Of a DNA stretch of 64,000 bases, positions 25,328-35,526 are shown piece by piece. How positions within the stretch are numbered: the first letter of the stretch is position 1; each line of letters opens with the position of its first letter. The stretch comes from Streptomyces sp. RPA4-2 (GTDB lineage: Bacteria; Actinomycetota; Actinomycetes; Streptomycetales; Streptomycetaceae). The notes beneath the pieces are model-generated. The model worked only from the letters and a program-made list of their open reading frames with translations, did not search any database and was not told the DNA's origin. The translations under genes and the position numbers were made by a program. The stretch lies in contig NZ_CP050975.2 in assembly GCF_012273515.2 (NCBI RefSeq), forward strand, positions 5,952,001 through 6,016,000, given 5' to 3'.

Positions 25328-28303
25328 TTGGCTTTCCAGATGCCGGACCGCGGCGGAGGCCCGACGGGGCCACGGATGAGAGTGGGCCGCCCCTCCCGGC
25401 GTGTCCGGACCCTGCTCATGACATTGGGCGTGCTGGCCGTGCTGGCCATGGCCTTCGTCATGTTCGCGGGGTTCTGGACGGACTGGCTCTGGTACCGGTC
25501 GGTCCACTACTCGTCCGTCTTCACGACGACCCTGTGGACCAAGATCGGACTCTTCTTCGTCTTCGGCCTGCTCATGGCGGCCGCGGTGGGGGTGAACATC
25601 TGGCTGGCACACCGGCTGCGGCCGCCACTGAGCGCCATGTCGATGGAGCAGCAGAGCCTCGACCGCTACCGGATGGGCATCGCGCCGTACAAGAGGTGGC
25701 TGCTGTTCGGCATCACCGCCCTGGTGGGGCTGATCGCGGGCGCGTCCGCGTCCGGCCAGTGGCGCACCTGGCTGATGTGGGTGAACGGAGTCCCCTTCGA
25801 CCAGAAGGACCCCCAGTTCCACCTCGACGTCTCCTTCTACGCCTTCGACCTGCCCTGGTACCGGTTCCTCCTCGGTTTCGGCTTCGCCGCCGCCGTGCTG
25901 TCGCTGATCGCCGCCGCGCTCACGCACTACCTCTACGGAGGGCTGCGGATCACCAGCCCGGGGGCGCGCGCCACGGCGGCGGCCACCGGCCACCTCTCGG
26001 TGCTCCTCGGCGTCTTCGTCGCGCTGAAGGCGGTCGCCTACTGGCTCGACCGGTACGGACTCGCCGTGAAGTCCAGCGACTTCAAGGCGACCGGGAACTG
26101 GACCGGCCTCAGGTACGTCGACGCCAACGCCTATCTGCCCGCCAAGACGATCCTCTTCTGCATCGCCGTCATCTGCGCACTGCTGTTCTTCGCCACCCTG
26201 TGGCGGCGCACCTGGCAGCTGCCCGTGATCGGCTTCGGCCTGATGGTGCTCTCCGCGATCCTCATCGGCGGCCTGTACCCGGCGATCGTCCAGAAGTTCC
26301 AGGTCCAGCCGAACGAGCAGGCCAAGGAAGCGCCGTACGTCGAGAAGAACCTGAAGGCGACGCGCGAGGCCTACGGCATCGACGGCACTCAGGTCTCGGA
26401 GTACGCGGGCACGAGCGACACCAAGGACAAGACCAAGCTGCGCGATGACGCCGACTCCACGGCGAGCATCCGGATCATGGACCCGAACATCGTCTCCCCG
26501 ACGTTCCAGCAGCTGCAGCAGATGAGGAACTACTACGCGTTCCCGACCAACCTGGACGTCGACCGCTACACCAAGGACGGCAAGGACCAGGACACGGTCA
26601 TCGGGCTGCGTGAGCTGAACCTCAACGGCATCCCGAAGAACAACTGGATCAACGACCACTTCCGCTACACGCACGGCTACGGCGTGGTCGCCGCCAAGGG
26701 CACCACGGCGACCGCCGGCGGCCGGCCGGTCTTCACCGAGTCCGACCTGCCGTCCAAGGGCGACCTCGGGACGTACGAGCAGCGCGTCTACTACGGCGAG
26801 AAGACCACCCAGTACTCCATCGTCGGCGGTCCCCAGAAGGAGATCGACTACTCCGACGACAGCGGGGAGAAGACGACCAGCTACAAGGGCGGCAGCGGCG
26901 TCAGCCTCTCCAGCCCGGTCAACCGGGCCGCGTACGCGGTGGCGTTCGGTGAGCCGCAGATCCTCTACTCCGGCGCGATCGGCGAGGGATCCCGGATCCT
27001 CTACAACCGCACCCCCAAGGACCGCGTCGAGGCGGTGGCGCCCTGGCTGACCATCGACGGCGACGCCTACCCGGCCGTGGTCGACGGCAGGATCCAGTGG
27101 ATCGTCGACGCGTACACCACGACCAACGGCTATCCGTACGCCTCCCGCACCACCCTCGGTGACACGACGGCCGACTCGCTCACGGCGACCAACAACCAGC
27201 GCGCGGTGGTGGCCCAGCAGAACCGGGTCAACTACATCCGCAACTCGGTGAAGGCGACCGTCGACGCGTACACCGGTGACGTCAAGCTCTACCAGTGGGA
27301 CACCAAGGACCCGGTCCTCAAGACCTGGATGAAGGCGTTCCCGCACACGGTGAAGTCGAAGAAGGACATCTCGCCCTCGCTGATGGCCCATCTCCGGTAC
27401 CCGCAGGACCTGTTCAAGGTCCAGCGCGAACTGCTCACCCGCTACCACGTGAAGGACGCGCAGACGTTCCTCAGCGGCAGCGAGGTGTGGCAGGTCCCCG
27501 ACGACCCGAGCAACAAGTCGGGCAACGCGGTGCCGCCGTACTACCTGAGCATGAAGATGCCCGACCAGCAGGCACAGGCGTTCTCGCTGACGACGACGTT
27601 CACGCCGAACGGCCGGGACAACCTGAGCGCCTTCATGTCGGTCAACGCCGAAGCGGGCACCAGCGACTACGGCAAGATCAGAATCCTGAAACTGCCGACG
27701 AGCGAACCCGTCGACGGACCCAAACAGGTCCAGAGCCAGTTCAACTCCGAACAGACCATCGCCGAGTCCATCAGACTTCTCAGCGGCGGCGCCTCGGAGG
27801 TCGAGTACGGAAACCTGCTGACGATTCCGCTCGACGGAGGACTGCTCTACGTGGAGCCCGTCTACGTACGGGGTGGTGGACTCAAGTACCCACTGCTGCG
27901 CAAGGTGCTGGTGACCTACGGAGGCAACACCGCCTTCGAGGACACGCTCGACCAGGCCCTCAACAAGGTGTTCGGGGCGGACGTCACGACCACCCCACCG
28001 GGCGACACGGGCACCACGAAGCCACCGACATCGAGCAACCCCACGGTCCAGCAGGCGCTCGAGGACGCCCAGAAGGCCTTCACCCAGGGCCAGGAAGCCC
28101 TCAAGAAGGGCGACTGGACGGCGTACGGTCAGGCGCAGAAGGACCTTCAGGACGCTCTGAAGCGGGCTGAGGACGCCCAGAGCGCGGCCGGCAAGCCCAG
28201 CGGCGGCAGCAAGAGCGGCGACAAGGGCAGCGACAAGAACGGCAGCCCGAGCGGCAGCCCGAGTGGCACTCCCAGCAGCGACGGGAGCTCCGGAAGCAGC
28301 TGA
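25328..28303 (+). CDS. UPF0182-family large membrane protein
   Basis: About 991 residues. Seven or so membrane helices fall in the first 350 residues (for example [18 protein letters not shown] and [20 protein letters not shown]). A large soluble domain to about 900 has the [19 protein letters not shown] and [12 protein letters not shown] blocks, and a Pro/Gly/Ser tail ends with coiled-coil-like Gln/Lys/Ala sequence. The family is common in actinobacteria and its role is unknown. TTG 25328 is preferred because GAGG lies 8 nt upstream; GTG 25319 and ATG 25340 are alternatives. No stop signal before the tRNA gene. Confidence 0.85.
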   Translation: MAFQMPDRGGGPTGPRMRVGRPSRRVRTLLMTLGVLAVLAMAFVMFAGFWTDWLWYRSVHYSSVFTTTLWTKIGLFFVFGLLMAAAVGVNIWLAHRLRPPLSAMSMEQQSLDRYRMGIAPYKRWLLFGITALVGLIAGASASGQWRTWLMWVNGVPFDQKDPQFHLDVSFYAFDLPWYRFLLGFGFAAAVLSLIAAALTHYLYGGLRITSPGARATAAATGHLSVLLGVFVALKAVAYWLDRYGLAVKSSDFKATGNWTGLRYVDANAYLPAKTILFCIAVICALLFFATLWRRTWQLPVIGFGLMVLSAILIGGLYPAIVQKFQVQPNEQAKEAPYVEKNLKATREAYGIDGTQVSEYAGTSDTKDKTKLRDDADSTASIRIMDPNIVSPTFQQLQQMRNYYAFPTNLDVDRYTKDGKDQDTVIGLRELNLNGIPKNNWINDHFRYTHGYGVVAAKGTTATAGGRPVFTESDLPSKGDLGTYEQRVYYGEKTTQYSIVGGPQKEIDYSDDSGEKTTSYKGGSGVSLSSPVNRAAYAVAFGEPQILYSGAIGEGSRILYNRTPKDRVEAVAPWLTIDGDAYPAVVDGRIQWIVDAYTTTNGYPYASRTTLGDTTADSLTATNNQRAVVAQQNRVNYIRNSVKATVDAYTGDVKLYQWDTKDPVLKTWMKAFPHTVKSKKDISPSLMAHLRYPQDLFKVQRELLTRYHVKDAQTFLSGSEVWQVPDDPSNKSGNAVPPYYLSMKMPDQQAQAFSLTTTFTPNGRDNLSAFMSVNAEAGTSDYGKIRILKLPTSEPVDGPKQVQSQFNSEQTIAESIRLLSGGASEVEYGNLLTIPLDGGLLYVEPVYVRGGGLKYPLLRKVLVTYGGNTAFEDTLDQALNKVFGADVTTTPPGDTGTTKPPTSSNPTVQQALEDAQKAFTQGQEALKKGDWTAYGQAQKDLQDALKRAEDAQSAAGKPSGGSKSGDKGSDKNGSPSGSPSGTPSSDGSSGSS

Positions 28304-28345
28304 ACGGAGTCCCCTCCGCGCCGTGGTACGGTTGCAACACAACGG

Positions 28346-28419
28346 CGCGGGGTGGAGCAGCTCGGTAGCTCGCTGGGCTCATAACCCAGAGGTCGCAGGT
28401 TCAAATCCTGTCCCCGCTA
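28346..28419 (+). tRNA. Initiator tRNA-fMet (CAT), copy 1
   Basis: 74 nt, anticodon CAT in CTGGG-CTCATAA-CCCAG. The three GGG/CCC pairs in the anticodon stem and a C1-U72 mismatch in the acceptor (CGCGGGG ... CCCCGCT) identify an initiator, not an elongator. CCA is not encoded. A 15-bp terminator follows. Confidence 0.96.
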
Positions 28420-28427
28420 CTGAAAGG

Positions 28428-28461
28428 CGAAGGCCCGGATCCTCACGGATCCGGGCCTTCG
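28428..28461 (+). terminator. Terminator of tRNA-fMet copy 1
   Basis: 15-bp perfect arms (28428-28442, 28447-28461), 4-nt loop TCAC, starting 9 bp after the tRNA. Confidence 0.85.
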
Positions 28462-28712
28462 TCATGTGCGGTTCCGTACGTCGCGCCCCTGGGCGCCGCC
28501 GCGCCCGCACGGGTGCGCGTGCGGGCGGCCTGCCGCCGGTACGCGGAGTGCGTACCGGCGCCGCTCGGCGACACGCGCGAAGGCTGCGCCATCCGTGGGG
28601 ATTTGGGGATTTTGTGTTTCACTTGTCTCTCTGTGGGCATGTCGACAAAACGCTGAAGTGACCTCACTGACTGCGGTATACCAGGTGTGGCCAGGTTGCA
28701 GGTGGTGCGACG

Positions 28713-30545
28713 ATGGACGTTATGGGGGACAAGGCAACTCTGTTGGAGACAGGGCGTTTTGTGCAGCCTTCGGACCGGGACGAAACCGGCGAGGCGGCAG
28801 AAGAGGCACGTCAGCGGCTCGCCGCCGAATCCGGCGACGTCGAGGCGATGAGCGTCCTCGGAGCGATGCTGCTGCGCCGCGGCGATCTCGACGCGGCCGA
28901 GCCCCAGCTGCGCGCCGCCACCGCCGCGGGCGACCGTGCGGCCGCCAACAACCTGGGTGTCCTCCTGCACCAGCGCGGATACACCGACGACGCCGCGGGA
29001 TGGTGGCGGATCGCCGCCGTCGCGGGTTCCGCCGCCGCCGCGCACGCCCTCGGCCGCTACCACCGCGAGCGGGGCGACGAACCCGCCGCCGAGTACTGGC
29101 TGCGCCAGTCCGCCGAGCAGGGCCATGCCCTCGGGGCGTACGCGCTCGCCGACCTGCTGGAGCACCGTGGTGACGTCGGCGCCGAGCAGTGGATGCGGGC
29201 GGCCGCCGAGCGCGGGCACCGTGAGGCCGCGTACCGCCTCGCACGCACGCTCGACCGCAAGGCCGTGGACGCGGGCGAAAGGGGCTCCGACAACGGTGTC
29301 ATCGGTGTGATGGGCGTCATCGGGGCCGCGGGTGAAGAGGCCGAGCAGTGGTACCGGCAGGCCGCCGCGCGTGGGCACCGGCGGGCCGCGCTGCACCTCG
29401 GGGCCATCCTGGAGAAGCGCGGCGAGCTCAAGGAGGCCGGCCGCTGGTACCTGACGTCCGCCAAGGACGGCGAGGCGCGGGCCGCCTGCGCGCTCGGATT
29501 CCTGCTGCGCGACGCCGGCGACACCGAGAGCGCCGCCGTGTGGTGGCTGCGCGCCGCGCAGGAGGGCGACGGCAACGCCGCGAACGCGCTCGGCGCGCTG
29601 CACGCCGAGCGGGGCGAGACCCAGACCGCCGAGCGGTGGTACCGGGCCGCGATGGACGCGGGCGACACCAACGGCGCCTACAACCTCGCGCTGCTCTGCG
29701 CCGAGCAGGGACGGACCGCGCAGGCCGAGCAGTGGTACCGGCAGGCCGCGTACGCCGGCCACCGGGAGGCGGCGAACGCCCTGGCTGTCCTGCTGCTCCA
29801 GGTCGGGGACGCGGCCGGCGCCGAGCCGTGGTTCTCCAAGGCGGCGGAGGCCGGCAGCGTCGACGCCGCGTTCAATCTCGGGATCCTGCACGCCGGACGG
29901 GGCACCGCGGCCGACGACGCCGCGGCGCTGCGGTGGTACGAGCGTGCCGCCGCCGACGGGCACACGGAGGCCGCGCTCCAGGTCGGCATCGCACGGCTGC
30001 GGGACGGGGACGAAGGCACGGCGGAGCGGCATCTGCGCCGCGCGGCGGGAGGCGGCAGCGCCGAGGCCGCGTACCGGCTGGCCTCGGTGCTCGACGCACG
30101 GCGGCCACCCGCGCCGGCGCACGAGCTGGGGGAGCCCGCACACGAGAAGAGCGAGTGCGAGGAGTGGTACGAGCGGGCGGCGTCCCAGGGCCACCGGCGG
30201 GCGCAGGTGCGGGTGGGCATGCTCGCGGCGGCGCGCGGGGACGTGGTCGACGCGGCGCGCTGGTACCGCGAGGCCGCGGAGGCCGGGTCACGGAACGGGG
30301 CGTTCAATCTCGGGCTGCTGCTCGCCCGGGAGGGGAGCGAGCCGGAGGCGGCGCTGTGGTGGGCCCGTGCGGCGGACGCGGGGCACGGGCGGGCGGCGTT
30401 GCGGCTCGCCCTCGTCTGCGCGCGGCGGGGGGAGCTGGCCGAGGGGCAGCGGTGGGCGGACCGGGCGGTTTCGCTGGGGCCGGCGGAGGTGTCGGAGCGG
30501 GCGGCGCGGTTGCGGGACGCGTTGCGGGAGGAGTTGTCGGCGTGA
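28713..30545 (+). CDS. Sel1/TPR-repeat protein
   Basis: 610 residues made almost wholly of about 14-16 helix-turn-helix repeats of roughly 36 residues. Each has the Sel1-like pattern A..LG.L...RG....AE.WYR.AA..GH..A (for example ALHLGAILEKRGELKEAGRWYLTSA). An interruption with VIGVMGVIGAAG lies near residue 195. No signal peptide; probably a cytosolic scaffold. ATG 28713 has GGTGG upstream; ATG 28722 is possible. The gene lies between two identical initiator tRNA genes. Confidence 0.88.
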   Translation: MDVMGDKATLLETGRFVQPSDRDETGEAAEEARQRLAAESGDVEAMSVLGAMLLRRGDLDAAEPQLRAATAAGDRAAANNLGVLLHQRGYTDDAAGWWRIAAVAGSAAAAHALGRYHRERGDEPAAEYWLRQSAEQGHALGAYALADLLEHRGDVGAEQWMRAAAERGHREAAYRLARTLDRKAVDAGERGSDNGVIGVMGVIGAAGEEAEQWYRQAAARGHRRAALHLGAILEKRGELKEAGRWYLTSAKDGEARAACALGFLLRDAGDTESAAVWWLRAAQEGDGNAANALGALHAERGETQTAERWYRAAMDAGDTNGAYNLALLCAEQGRTAQAEQWYRQAAYAGHREAANALAVLLLQVGDAAGAEPWFSKAAEAGSVDAAFNLGILHAGRGTAADDAAALRWYERAAADGHTEAALQVGIARLRDGDEGTAERHLRRAAGGGSAEAAYRLASVLDARRPPAPAHELGEPAHEKSECEEWYERAASQGHRRAQVRVGMLAAARGDVVDAARWYREAAEAGSRNGAFNLGLLLAREGSEPEAALWWARAADAGHGRAALRLALVCARRGELAEGQRWADRAVSLGPAEVSERAARLRDALREELSA

Positions 30546-30625
30546 GCCGTCCCGGCGGTACCAGGGGGCGCCGTCCGTAGACCCCTGGCCGTGTCAAGGG
30601 GTGCCACCCGTCAGGCACGTCTGTG

Positions 30626-30695
30626 TCCGGGGGCTCCGCGCCCAGACCCCCGTATCGGCCTGGAGGGCCTCGTCCTCGAACGCCGGACGGGCTGA
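30626..30695. repeat. Streptomyces intergenic repeat
   Basis: GGGGGCTCCGCGCCCAGACCCCC followed 20 bp on by CCTCGAACGCCGGACGGGCTG in shorter pieces. This is the common Streptomyces dispersed intergenic element with the core CTC(A/G)AACGCCGGACGGGCT, located after the Sel1 gene and before tRNA-fMet copy 2. Confidence 0.7.
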
Positions 30696-30774
30696 TGGTG
30701 CCGGCCCCGCTGGAGACGCCGGAGAAAGGGATTTGCGCTGGTCCACCCAGGTGACGTAACGTTCAGTTCAACGA

Positions 30775-30848
30775 CGCGGGGTGGAGCAGCTCGGTAGCTC
30801 GCTGGGCTCATAACCCAGAGGTCGCAGGTTCAAATCCTGTCCCCGCTA
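30775..30848 (+). tRNA. Initiator tRNA-fMet (CAT), copy 2
   Basis: 74 nt, identical at every base to the copy at 28346-28419. Flanking sequence differs except for CAACG/AACG just upstream. Followed by its own terminator. Confidence 0.96.
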
Positions 30849-30858
30849 CTCAAGGCCC

Positions 30859-30886
30859 AGGGCCCGGATCTTCGGATCCGGGCCCT
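30859..30886 (+). terminator. Terminator of tRNA-fMet copy 2
   Basis: 12-bp perfect arms (30859-30870, 30875-30886) closed by a TTCG tetraloop, 10 bp after the tRNA; GGTGTTTT follows. Confidence 0.85.
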
Positions 30887-30970
30887 AGGTGTTTTCCGGG
30901 GGCGCACGACACTGAAAAGCCCCGGCTTCCCCTTGAGGGCCGAGGCTTCGGTGAGCGTGGTGTGCGGTCG

Positions 30971-31387
30971 TCAGGCCGCCGCGCAGTTCGGGCACACGCC
31001 GCGGTACGTCACCTCGACGTTCGAGACCGCGAAGCCGAAGCGCTCCGAGTCCGGAAGGTCCGCCAGCGGGTTGCCGCCCGGGTGGACGTCGCGGATCGCA
31101 CCGCACCGGGCGCAGACCAGATGGTGGTGCGGACGGTGCGCGTTCGGGTCGTAGCGCTTCGCGCGCTTGTTCGTGGCGACTTCCAGCACCTCGCCGAGCG
31201 AGACCAGCTCACCCAGCGTGTTGTAGACGGTCGCCCGGGAGATCTCCGGCAGCTTGGCGACGGCGCGCGCGTGCACCTCGTCGGCCGTCAGGTGGACGTG
31301 ATCGCCGTCGAGCACCTCGGCCACGACACGCCGCTGTGCGGTCATGCGCCAGCCGCGTCCGCGCAGGCGTTCCAACAGGTCACTCAT
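30971..31387 (-). CDS. catR: Fur-family regulator (CatR-like)
   Basis: 138 residues. A winged helix (AQRRVVAEVLDG ... ISRATVYNTLGEL), a metal site HRPHHHLVCARCG and a second CPNC pair at the end form the structural zinc site. It lies divergently from a catalase gene, the arrangement of CatR, the peroxide sensor of Streptomyces. Expected to repress the catalase and itself until metal-catalysed oxidation. ATG 31387 with TAGGGT (31400-31395) 7 nt before it suggests a leaderless mRNA. FurA-like identity cannot be fully excluded. Confidence 0.88.
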   Translation of the reverse strand: MSDLLERLRGRGWRMTAQRRVVAEVLDGDHVHLTADEVHARAVAKLPEISRATVYNTLGELVSLGEVLEVATNKRAKRYDPNAHRPHHHLVCARCGAIRDVHPGGNPLADLPDSERFGFAVSNVEVTYRGVCPNCAAA

Positions 31388-31447
31388 GCGAATAACCCTA
31401 ACAGCAGGCGTACCAGATCGGGAACGAGTGTGATTTTGGAAGGCTGT

Positions 31448-31475
31448 TTGACTTAGACATTGTCCATTGTAGGAT
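31448..31475 (+). promoter_or_regulatory. Catalase promoter with overlapping Fur/CatR-type operator
   Basis: TTGACT (31448-31453), 16-nt spacer, TAGGAT (31470-31475). The spacer holds TTAGACATTGTCCATTG, a near-palindrome around GACA-T-TGTC, so a bound Fur-family dimer would block polymerase. Confidence 0.6.
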
Positions 31476-31531
31476 CGGGCTCGTTAGTGGCCGGGGAACA
31501 GGTCCGGGCAGGAATGACGCAGGAGGCGCAC

Positions 31532-32986
31532 GTGACGCAGGGACCGCTTACGACGGAGGCCGGCGCGCCGGTGGCCGACAACCAGAACAGCGAGACCGCG
31601 GGCGTCGGTGGCCCTGTGCTCGTCCAGGACCAGCTGCTGCTGGAGAAGCTCGCCCACTTCAACCGCGAGCGCATCCCGGAGCGTGTCGTGCACGCCCGTG
31701 GCGCCGCCGCGTACGGCACCTTCACGCTCACCCGTGACGTGTCGCGGTGGACACGCGCGAAGTTCCTCTCCGAGGTCGGCAAGCAGACCGAGACGTTTCT
31801 GCGCTTCTCGACGGTGGCCGGAAACCTCGGCTCCGCGGACGCGGTCCGTGACCCCCGCGGCTTCGCGCTGAAGTTCTACACCGAAGAGGGCAACTACGAC
31901 CTCGTCGGCAACAACACCCCGGTGTTCTTCATCAAGGACGCCATCAAGTTCCCCGACTTCATCCACACGCAGAAGCGCGACCCGTACACCGGTTCGCAGG
32001 AGGCCGACAACGTGTGGGACTTCTGGGGGCTGTCCCCCGAGTCCACCCACCAGGTGACCTGGCTCTTCGGTGACCGCGGCATCCCGGCCTCCTACCGCCA
32101 CCTCAACGGGTACGGCTCGCACACGTACCAGTGGAACAACGAGGCCGGCGAGGTCTTCTGGGTCAAGTACCACTTCAAGACCGACCAGGGCATCAAGAAC
32201 TTGACCACCGAGGAGGCCGTCCGTCTCTCCGGCGTCGACCCCGACTCCCACCAGCGCGACCTGCGCGAGGCCATCGAGCGCGGCGACTTCCCGTCCTGGA
32301 CCGTGCAGATCCAGGTCATGCCGGCGGACGAGGCGGCGGACTACCGCTTCAACCCGTTCGACCTCACCAAGGTGTGGCCGCACGAGGACTACCCGCCGAT
32401 CGAGATCGGCAGGCTGGAACTCAACCGCAACCCGGAGAACGTCTTCGCCGAGGTGGAGCAGTCGATCTTCTCGCCCGCGCACTTCGTGCCGGGCATCGGT
32501 CCCTCGCCGGACAAGATGCTCCAGGGGCGCCTCTTCGCCTACGGTGACGCGCACCGCTACCGCGTCGGCGTCAACGCCGACCACCTGCCGGTGAACCGTC
32601 CGCGCGCCACCGAGGCGCGTACCCACTCCCGTGACGGCTCCCTGTACGACGGCCGGCACGGGGGTGCCAAGAACTACGAGCCGAACAGCTTCGGCGGCCC
32701 GTTCCAGACGGACCGCCCGCTGTGGCAGCCGACCGCGGGCTTCACCGCGGGCACCGGCAGCCATGAGGCCCCGGTCCACTCCGAGGACACCGACTTCGTA
32801 CAGGCCGGTGACCTCTACCGGCTGATGTCCGAGGACGAGCGGGGCCGTCTGATCGAGAACCTGGCGGGCTTCATTTCCAAGGTGTCCCGTGACGAGATCG
32901 CCGAGCGTGCGATCGCCAACTTCCGTCAGGCCGACGGAGACTTCGGCAAGCGGCTGGAGGCCGCGGTCCAGGCCCTGCGCGGCTGA
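31532..32986 (+). CDS. katA: Monofunctional haem catalase
   Basis: 484 residues, a small-subunit clade catalase. The active-site His is in [32 protein letters not shown] and [10 protein letters not shown] follow, with the active-site Asn in the latter. The haem Tyr ligand motif is [14 protein letters not shown]. It breaks H2O2 to water and oxygen. GTG 31532 follows a perfect AGGAGG at 5 nt; upstream in-frame starts lie in the promoter. Divergent from the CatR-like gene, and likely peroxide-induced through it. Confidence 0.95.
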   Translation: MTQGPLTTEAGAPVADNQNSETAGVGGPVLVQDQLLLEKLAHFNRERIPERVVHARGAAAYGTFTLTRDVSRWTRAKFLSEVGKQTETFLRFSTVAGNLGSADAVRDPRGFALKFYTEEGNYDLVGNNTPVFFIKDAIKFPDFIHTQKRDPYTGSQEADNVWDFWGLSPESTHQVTWLFGDRGIPASYRHLNGYGSHTYQWNNEAGEVFWVKYHFKTDQGIKNLTTEEAVRLSGVDPDSHQRDLREAIERGDFPSWTVQIQVMPADEAADYRFNPFDLTKVWPHEDYPPIEIGRLELNRNPENVFAEVEQSIFSPAHFVPGIGPSPDKMLQGRLFAYGDAHRYRVGVNADHLPVNRPRATEARTHSRDGSLYDGRHGGAKNYEPNSFGGPFQTDRPLWQPTAGFTAGTGSHEAPVHSEDTDFVQAGDLYRLMSEDERGRLIENLAGFISKVSRDEIAERAIANFRQADGDFGKRLEAAVQALRG

Positions 32987-33017
32987 TCACCAGCACTGGA
33001 TCGCTTGTCGTCGACGG

Positions 33018-33054
33018 CGGGCCGGACCTCCTCGCGCCGAGGGGGTCCGGCCCG
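33018..33054. terminator. Terminator between katA and the CBS gene
   Basis: CGGGCCGGACC / GGTCCGGCCCG arms (33018-33028, 33044-33054) enclosing a nested CCTC-GAGG hairpin; serves both convergent genes. Confidence 0.75.
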
Positions 33055-33076
33055 TCGGTGTGGGTGCGGGATCCGC

Positions 33077-33469
33077 TCAGGCCGGCACGCGCTGCCGGAC
33101 CGGTGCCCAGCAGCGGATGATGTCGCGCACCGAGACGATGCCGACGGGGCCGCTGCCGTCGAGCACGATCAGATGGCGGAAGCCGCCGTGCGACATCGCC
33201 GCCGCGGCCTCCTCCAGGGTCCAGACCGGGGCGGCGAAGACGACCTCGGTGGTGGTGTGGGTGTCGGCGGTCTCGGCGTCGGGGTCCTGGCCGAGGGCGA
33301 GCGAGTTGAGGATGTCACGCTCGGTGAGGATGCCGACGCCGCCGGCGTCCTCGTCGAGGACGACGGCCGCGCCGACGCGGCGAGCGGACATCAGACGGGC
33401 CGCCTGGCGGAGGGTGTGTGCCGGGCCGATGGTGAGGACCACCGTGCTCATGGCGTCGCGGACGAGCAT
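33077..33469 (-). CDS. CBS-domain pair protein
   Basis: 130 residues, two CBS repeats: VRDAMSTVVLTIGPAHTLRQAARLM ... VGILTERDIL (in pieces) and VWTLEEAAAAMSHGGFRHLIVLD ... VGIVSVRDI. Such pairs bind adenine nucleotides and act as energy sensors; no partner domain is attached. ATG 33469 has AGGAGG at 11 nt; GTG 33481 directly abuts it and is less likely. Convergent with the catalase gene. Confidence 0.87.
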   Translation of the reverse strand: MLVRDAMSTVVLTIGPAHTLRQAARLMSARRVGAAVVLDEDAGGVGILTERDILNSLALGQDPDAETADTHTTTEVVFAAPVWTLEEAAAAMSHGGFRHLIVLDGSGPVGIVSVRDIIRCWAPVRQRVPA

Positions 33470-33654
33470 GGAAGGAGCCACCTCCTACGAATCCGTCGAG
33501 CTTGCGAGCGGATTCACAAGTTCACAAGTGGGGGGACTCTCAGAGTCGCAGTTAAAGGGACGGTCAACAAGGGGGCGCGTGCCGTGAGATCGGGGGCGCC
33601 CAGGGGTTACTCAGAAGCCTCAGGTCACCCCGGGGTGCCCAGGAATCCCCTTCA

Positions 33655-33747
33655 GCAGCGCCGGTTCGGGTACCCCGGCCCCCTGTAGCGCCGGTTCCGG
33701 TACCCCGGCTACCCCGAACTCAGTAGCGCTGATTCAGATACCCCAGC
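33655..33747. repeat. Triplicated 3' tail of hisN
   Basis: Three imperfect direct copies: AGCGCCGGTTCGGGTACCCC (from 33656), AGCGCCGGTTCCGGTACCCC (from 33687) and AGCGCTGATTCAGATACCCC (from 33724). The third is the coding end of hisN (LGYLNQRY stop). The rest of 33482-33719 shows nothing clear. Confidence 0.6.
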
Positions 33748-34520
33748 ATCTCGTCGTGGAGGATGCCGTTCGAAGCGGCCGCGTTGCCGCCGTGCGGGCC
33801 CGGACGGCCGTCGAGGCCGGTGAAGGTGCCGCCCGCCTCGGTCACCACGATCGCGTTCGCCGCCATGTCCCAGAGGGACAGCTCCGGCTCGGCGCAGATG
33901 TCCACCGAGCCCTCCGCGACCATCATGTACGGCCAGAAGTCGCCGTATCCGCGGGTGCGCCAGACGGCCTTCGTCAGGTCCAGGAATCCGTCCAGGCGGC
34001 CCTGGTCCTCCCAGCCGGACAGCGAGGAGTACGCGAAGGAGGCGTCGGCCATCCGCGAGACCTGGGAGACGTGCAGGCGCGAAGCCGAGGAGAGGCTGCG
34101 GCCGGTGAACGCGCCGTGGCCCTTCGCCGCCCACCAGCGGCGGCCGAGCGCCGGCGCGGAGACGACGCCGACGACCGGCTGGTAACCGCCCTCGACCGCT
34201 TCCATCAGGGAGATCAGCGTGGCCCAGACGGGGACGCCCCGGACGTAGTTCTTGGTGCCGTCGATCGGGTCGATCACCCAGCGGCGCGGGCCCGTGCCCT
34301 CGATGCCGTACTCCTCGCCGAGGACCGCGTCGCGCGGCCGTGCCCGCTGGAGATGACCGCGGATGAGCTCCTCGGCGGCCTTGTCCGCCTCGCTCACCGG
34401 CGTCATGTCCGGCTTGGTCTCGACCTTCAGGTCGAGCGCCTTGAACCGGTCCATCGTCGCGGCGTCGGCGGCGTCCGCCAGGACATGGGCCAGGCGCAGG
34501 TCATCGCGGTAGTCGGGCAT
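33720..34520 (-). CDS. hisN: Histidinol-phosphatase HisN (inositol monophosphatase family)
   Basis: 266 residues. The metal-binding motifs are GEEYGIEG (Glu), [12 protein letters not shown] (Asp-Pro-Ile-Asp-Gly-Thr) and [18 protein letters not shown] with the third Asp. This is the actinobacterial HisN that removes phosphate from histidinol phosphate in His synthesis, by family resemblance and expected position. ATG 34520 is preceded by TATACG (34534-34529) at 8 nt, a leaderless pattern. Confidence 0.88.
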   Translation of the reverse strand: MPDYRDDLRLAHVLADAADAATMDRFKALDLKVETKPDMTPVSEADKAAEELIRGHLQRARPRDAVLGEEYGIEGTGPRRWVIDPIDGTKNYVRGVPVWATLISLMEAVEGGYQPVVGVVSAPALGRRWWAAKGHGAFTGRSLSSASRLHVSQVSRMADASFAYSSLSGWEDQGRLDGFLDLTKAVWRTRGYGDFWPYMMVAEGSVDICAEPELSLWDMAANAIVVTEAGGTFTGLDGRPGPHGGNAAASNGILHDEMLGYLNQRY

Positions 34521-34562
34521 GACTGCACCGTATATGGGTCCCTCGGGCCACAGCCATACGGC

Positions 34563-34613
34563 CCGGGGAACAAACCCGGGGAACAAACCAGGAGAACAGA
34601 CCCGGGGAAGAAC
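34563..34613. repeat. Four 13-bp tandem repeats upstream of hisN
   Basis: CCGGGGAACAAAC twice perfectly (34563-34588), then CAGGAGAACAGAC and CCGGGGAAGAAC (34602-34613). They lie upstream of the hisN promoter in the 334-bp divergent gap to the TetR gene. Confidence 0.75.
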
Positions 34614-34854
34614 GGGCCGGGCGGCGGTCGCCGCGCTGCCGGGTGACCGTCGTGCGGACAGTCGCCGTGCCGGGTGATCGCGGGCGGGCGGCTGTCGGGG
34701 ACGGGGTGACCGACGCGGCCGTACGGTCGGGTGATCATCGCGGCGCGCGACGGCTCGCGTACGCCCCTCGGCGCCGCCGCGAACCCTTGACAGTGCCCGT
34801 GCACGCGTCAAATCTGAGCTGCAGTGCCGCCCGCTCGCCCCAGGGAGGCGAATG

Positions 34855-35460
34855 ATGCCTGCAGCGCGGGAATCGCTTCTGGACGCCGCTCACACGGCGC
34901 TCGCCCGTCGGCCGTGGTCCACGGTGCGGATGGTCGACGTCGCGGCCGTGGCCGGAGTGTCCCGTCAGACGCTCTACAACGAGTTCGGCAGCAAGGAAGG
35001 GCTCGCACGAGCGCTCGTGCGGCGGGAGGCCGACGGCTATCTCGCCGGCGTCGAACGCGCGCTCGCCGCACACGCGGACGCGCGCGAACGGCTGGTCGCG
35101 ACCGCCGAGTGGACCATGACGGCGGCACGCGGCAACGCGCTGGTACGGGCCATGCTCACCGGCTGCTGGAGCGAGCGGCTGCCCTCGCCGACGCTCTCGG
35201 CGGTGCCGTCCTCGTCCGCGGTGCCCGCGCAGCGGCGGGCGGACGGGCCGCTGCCGTCGCCGGCCGACTTCGTGGCCCTCGTGAGGGACCGGGCCGTCGC
35301 CGCGCTCGCCGGTCCCGGCGCGACCCGGGCCGACGCCGTCGAACTGGCCGGGCCCTGCGAGCTGGTGACGCGGTTGGCGCTGTCGTGCGTGGCGGCTCCG
35401 CCGGGGGAGGGCGGGATGACGGATCTGGTGCGCGGCGCGTTGCCCCGGCAATGGCGGTGA
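34855..35460 (+). CDS. TetR-family regulator
   Basis: 201 residues. The N-terminal helix-turn-helix is [29 protein letters not shown] (about residues 25-53, seen in pieces), and the ligand domain is variable with a low-complexity PSSSAVP insert. ATG 34855 has GGAGG at 6 nt. It converges on an SMR-family transporter gene (gap 66 bp), the likely target of many such regulators. The ligand is unknown. Confidence 0.88.
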   Translation: MPAARESLLDAAHTALARRPWSTVRMVDVAAVAGVSRQTLYNEFGSKEGLARALVRREADGYLAGVERALAAHADARERLVATAEWTMTAARGNALVRAMLTGCWSERLPSPTLSAVPSSSAVPAQRRADGPLPSPADFVALVRDRAVAALAGPGATRADAVELAGPCELVTRLALSCVAAPPGEGGMTDLVRGALPRQWR

Positions 35461-35526
35461 CACGCCATCACGGGTGGCCGGTGGCCGGTGAAGGGTGACG
35501 CGTGCCCGGTGTCGCCGCCGGCCGGT

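Noticed and set aside
24824..28342. A 1172-residue open frame antisense to the UPF0182 gene
   Set aside because: It is the high-GC shadow of a real gene; its composition is Arg/Val/Gly rich with no domain, and the plus frame has clear membrane helices.
33655..33720. Read-through extension of HisN
   Set aside because: The repeated GY-x-NRR coding pattern is not in the same frame as hisN.
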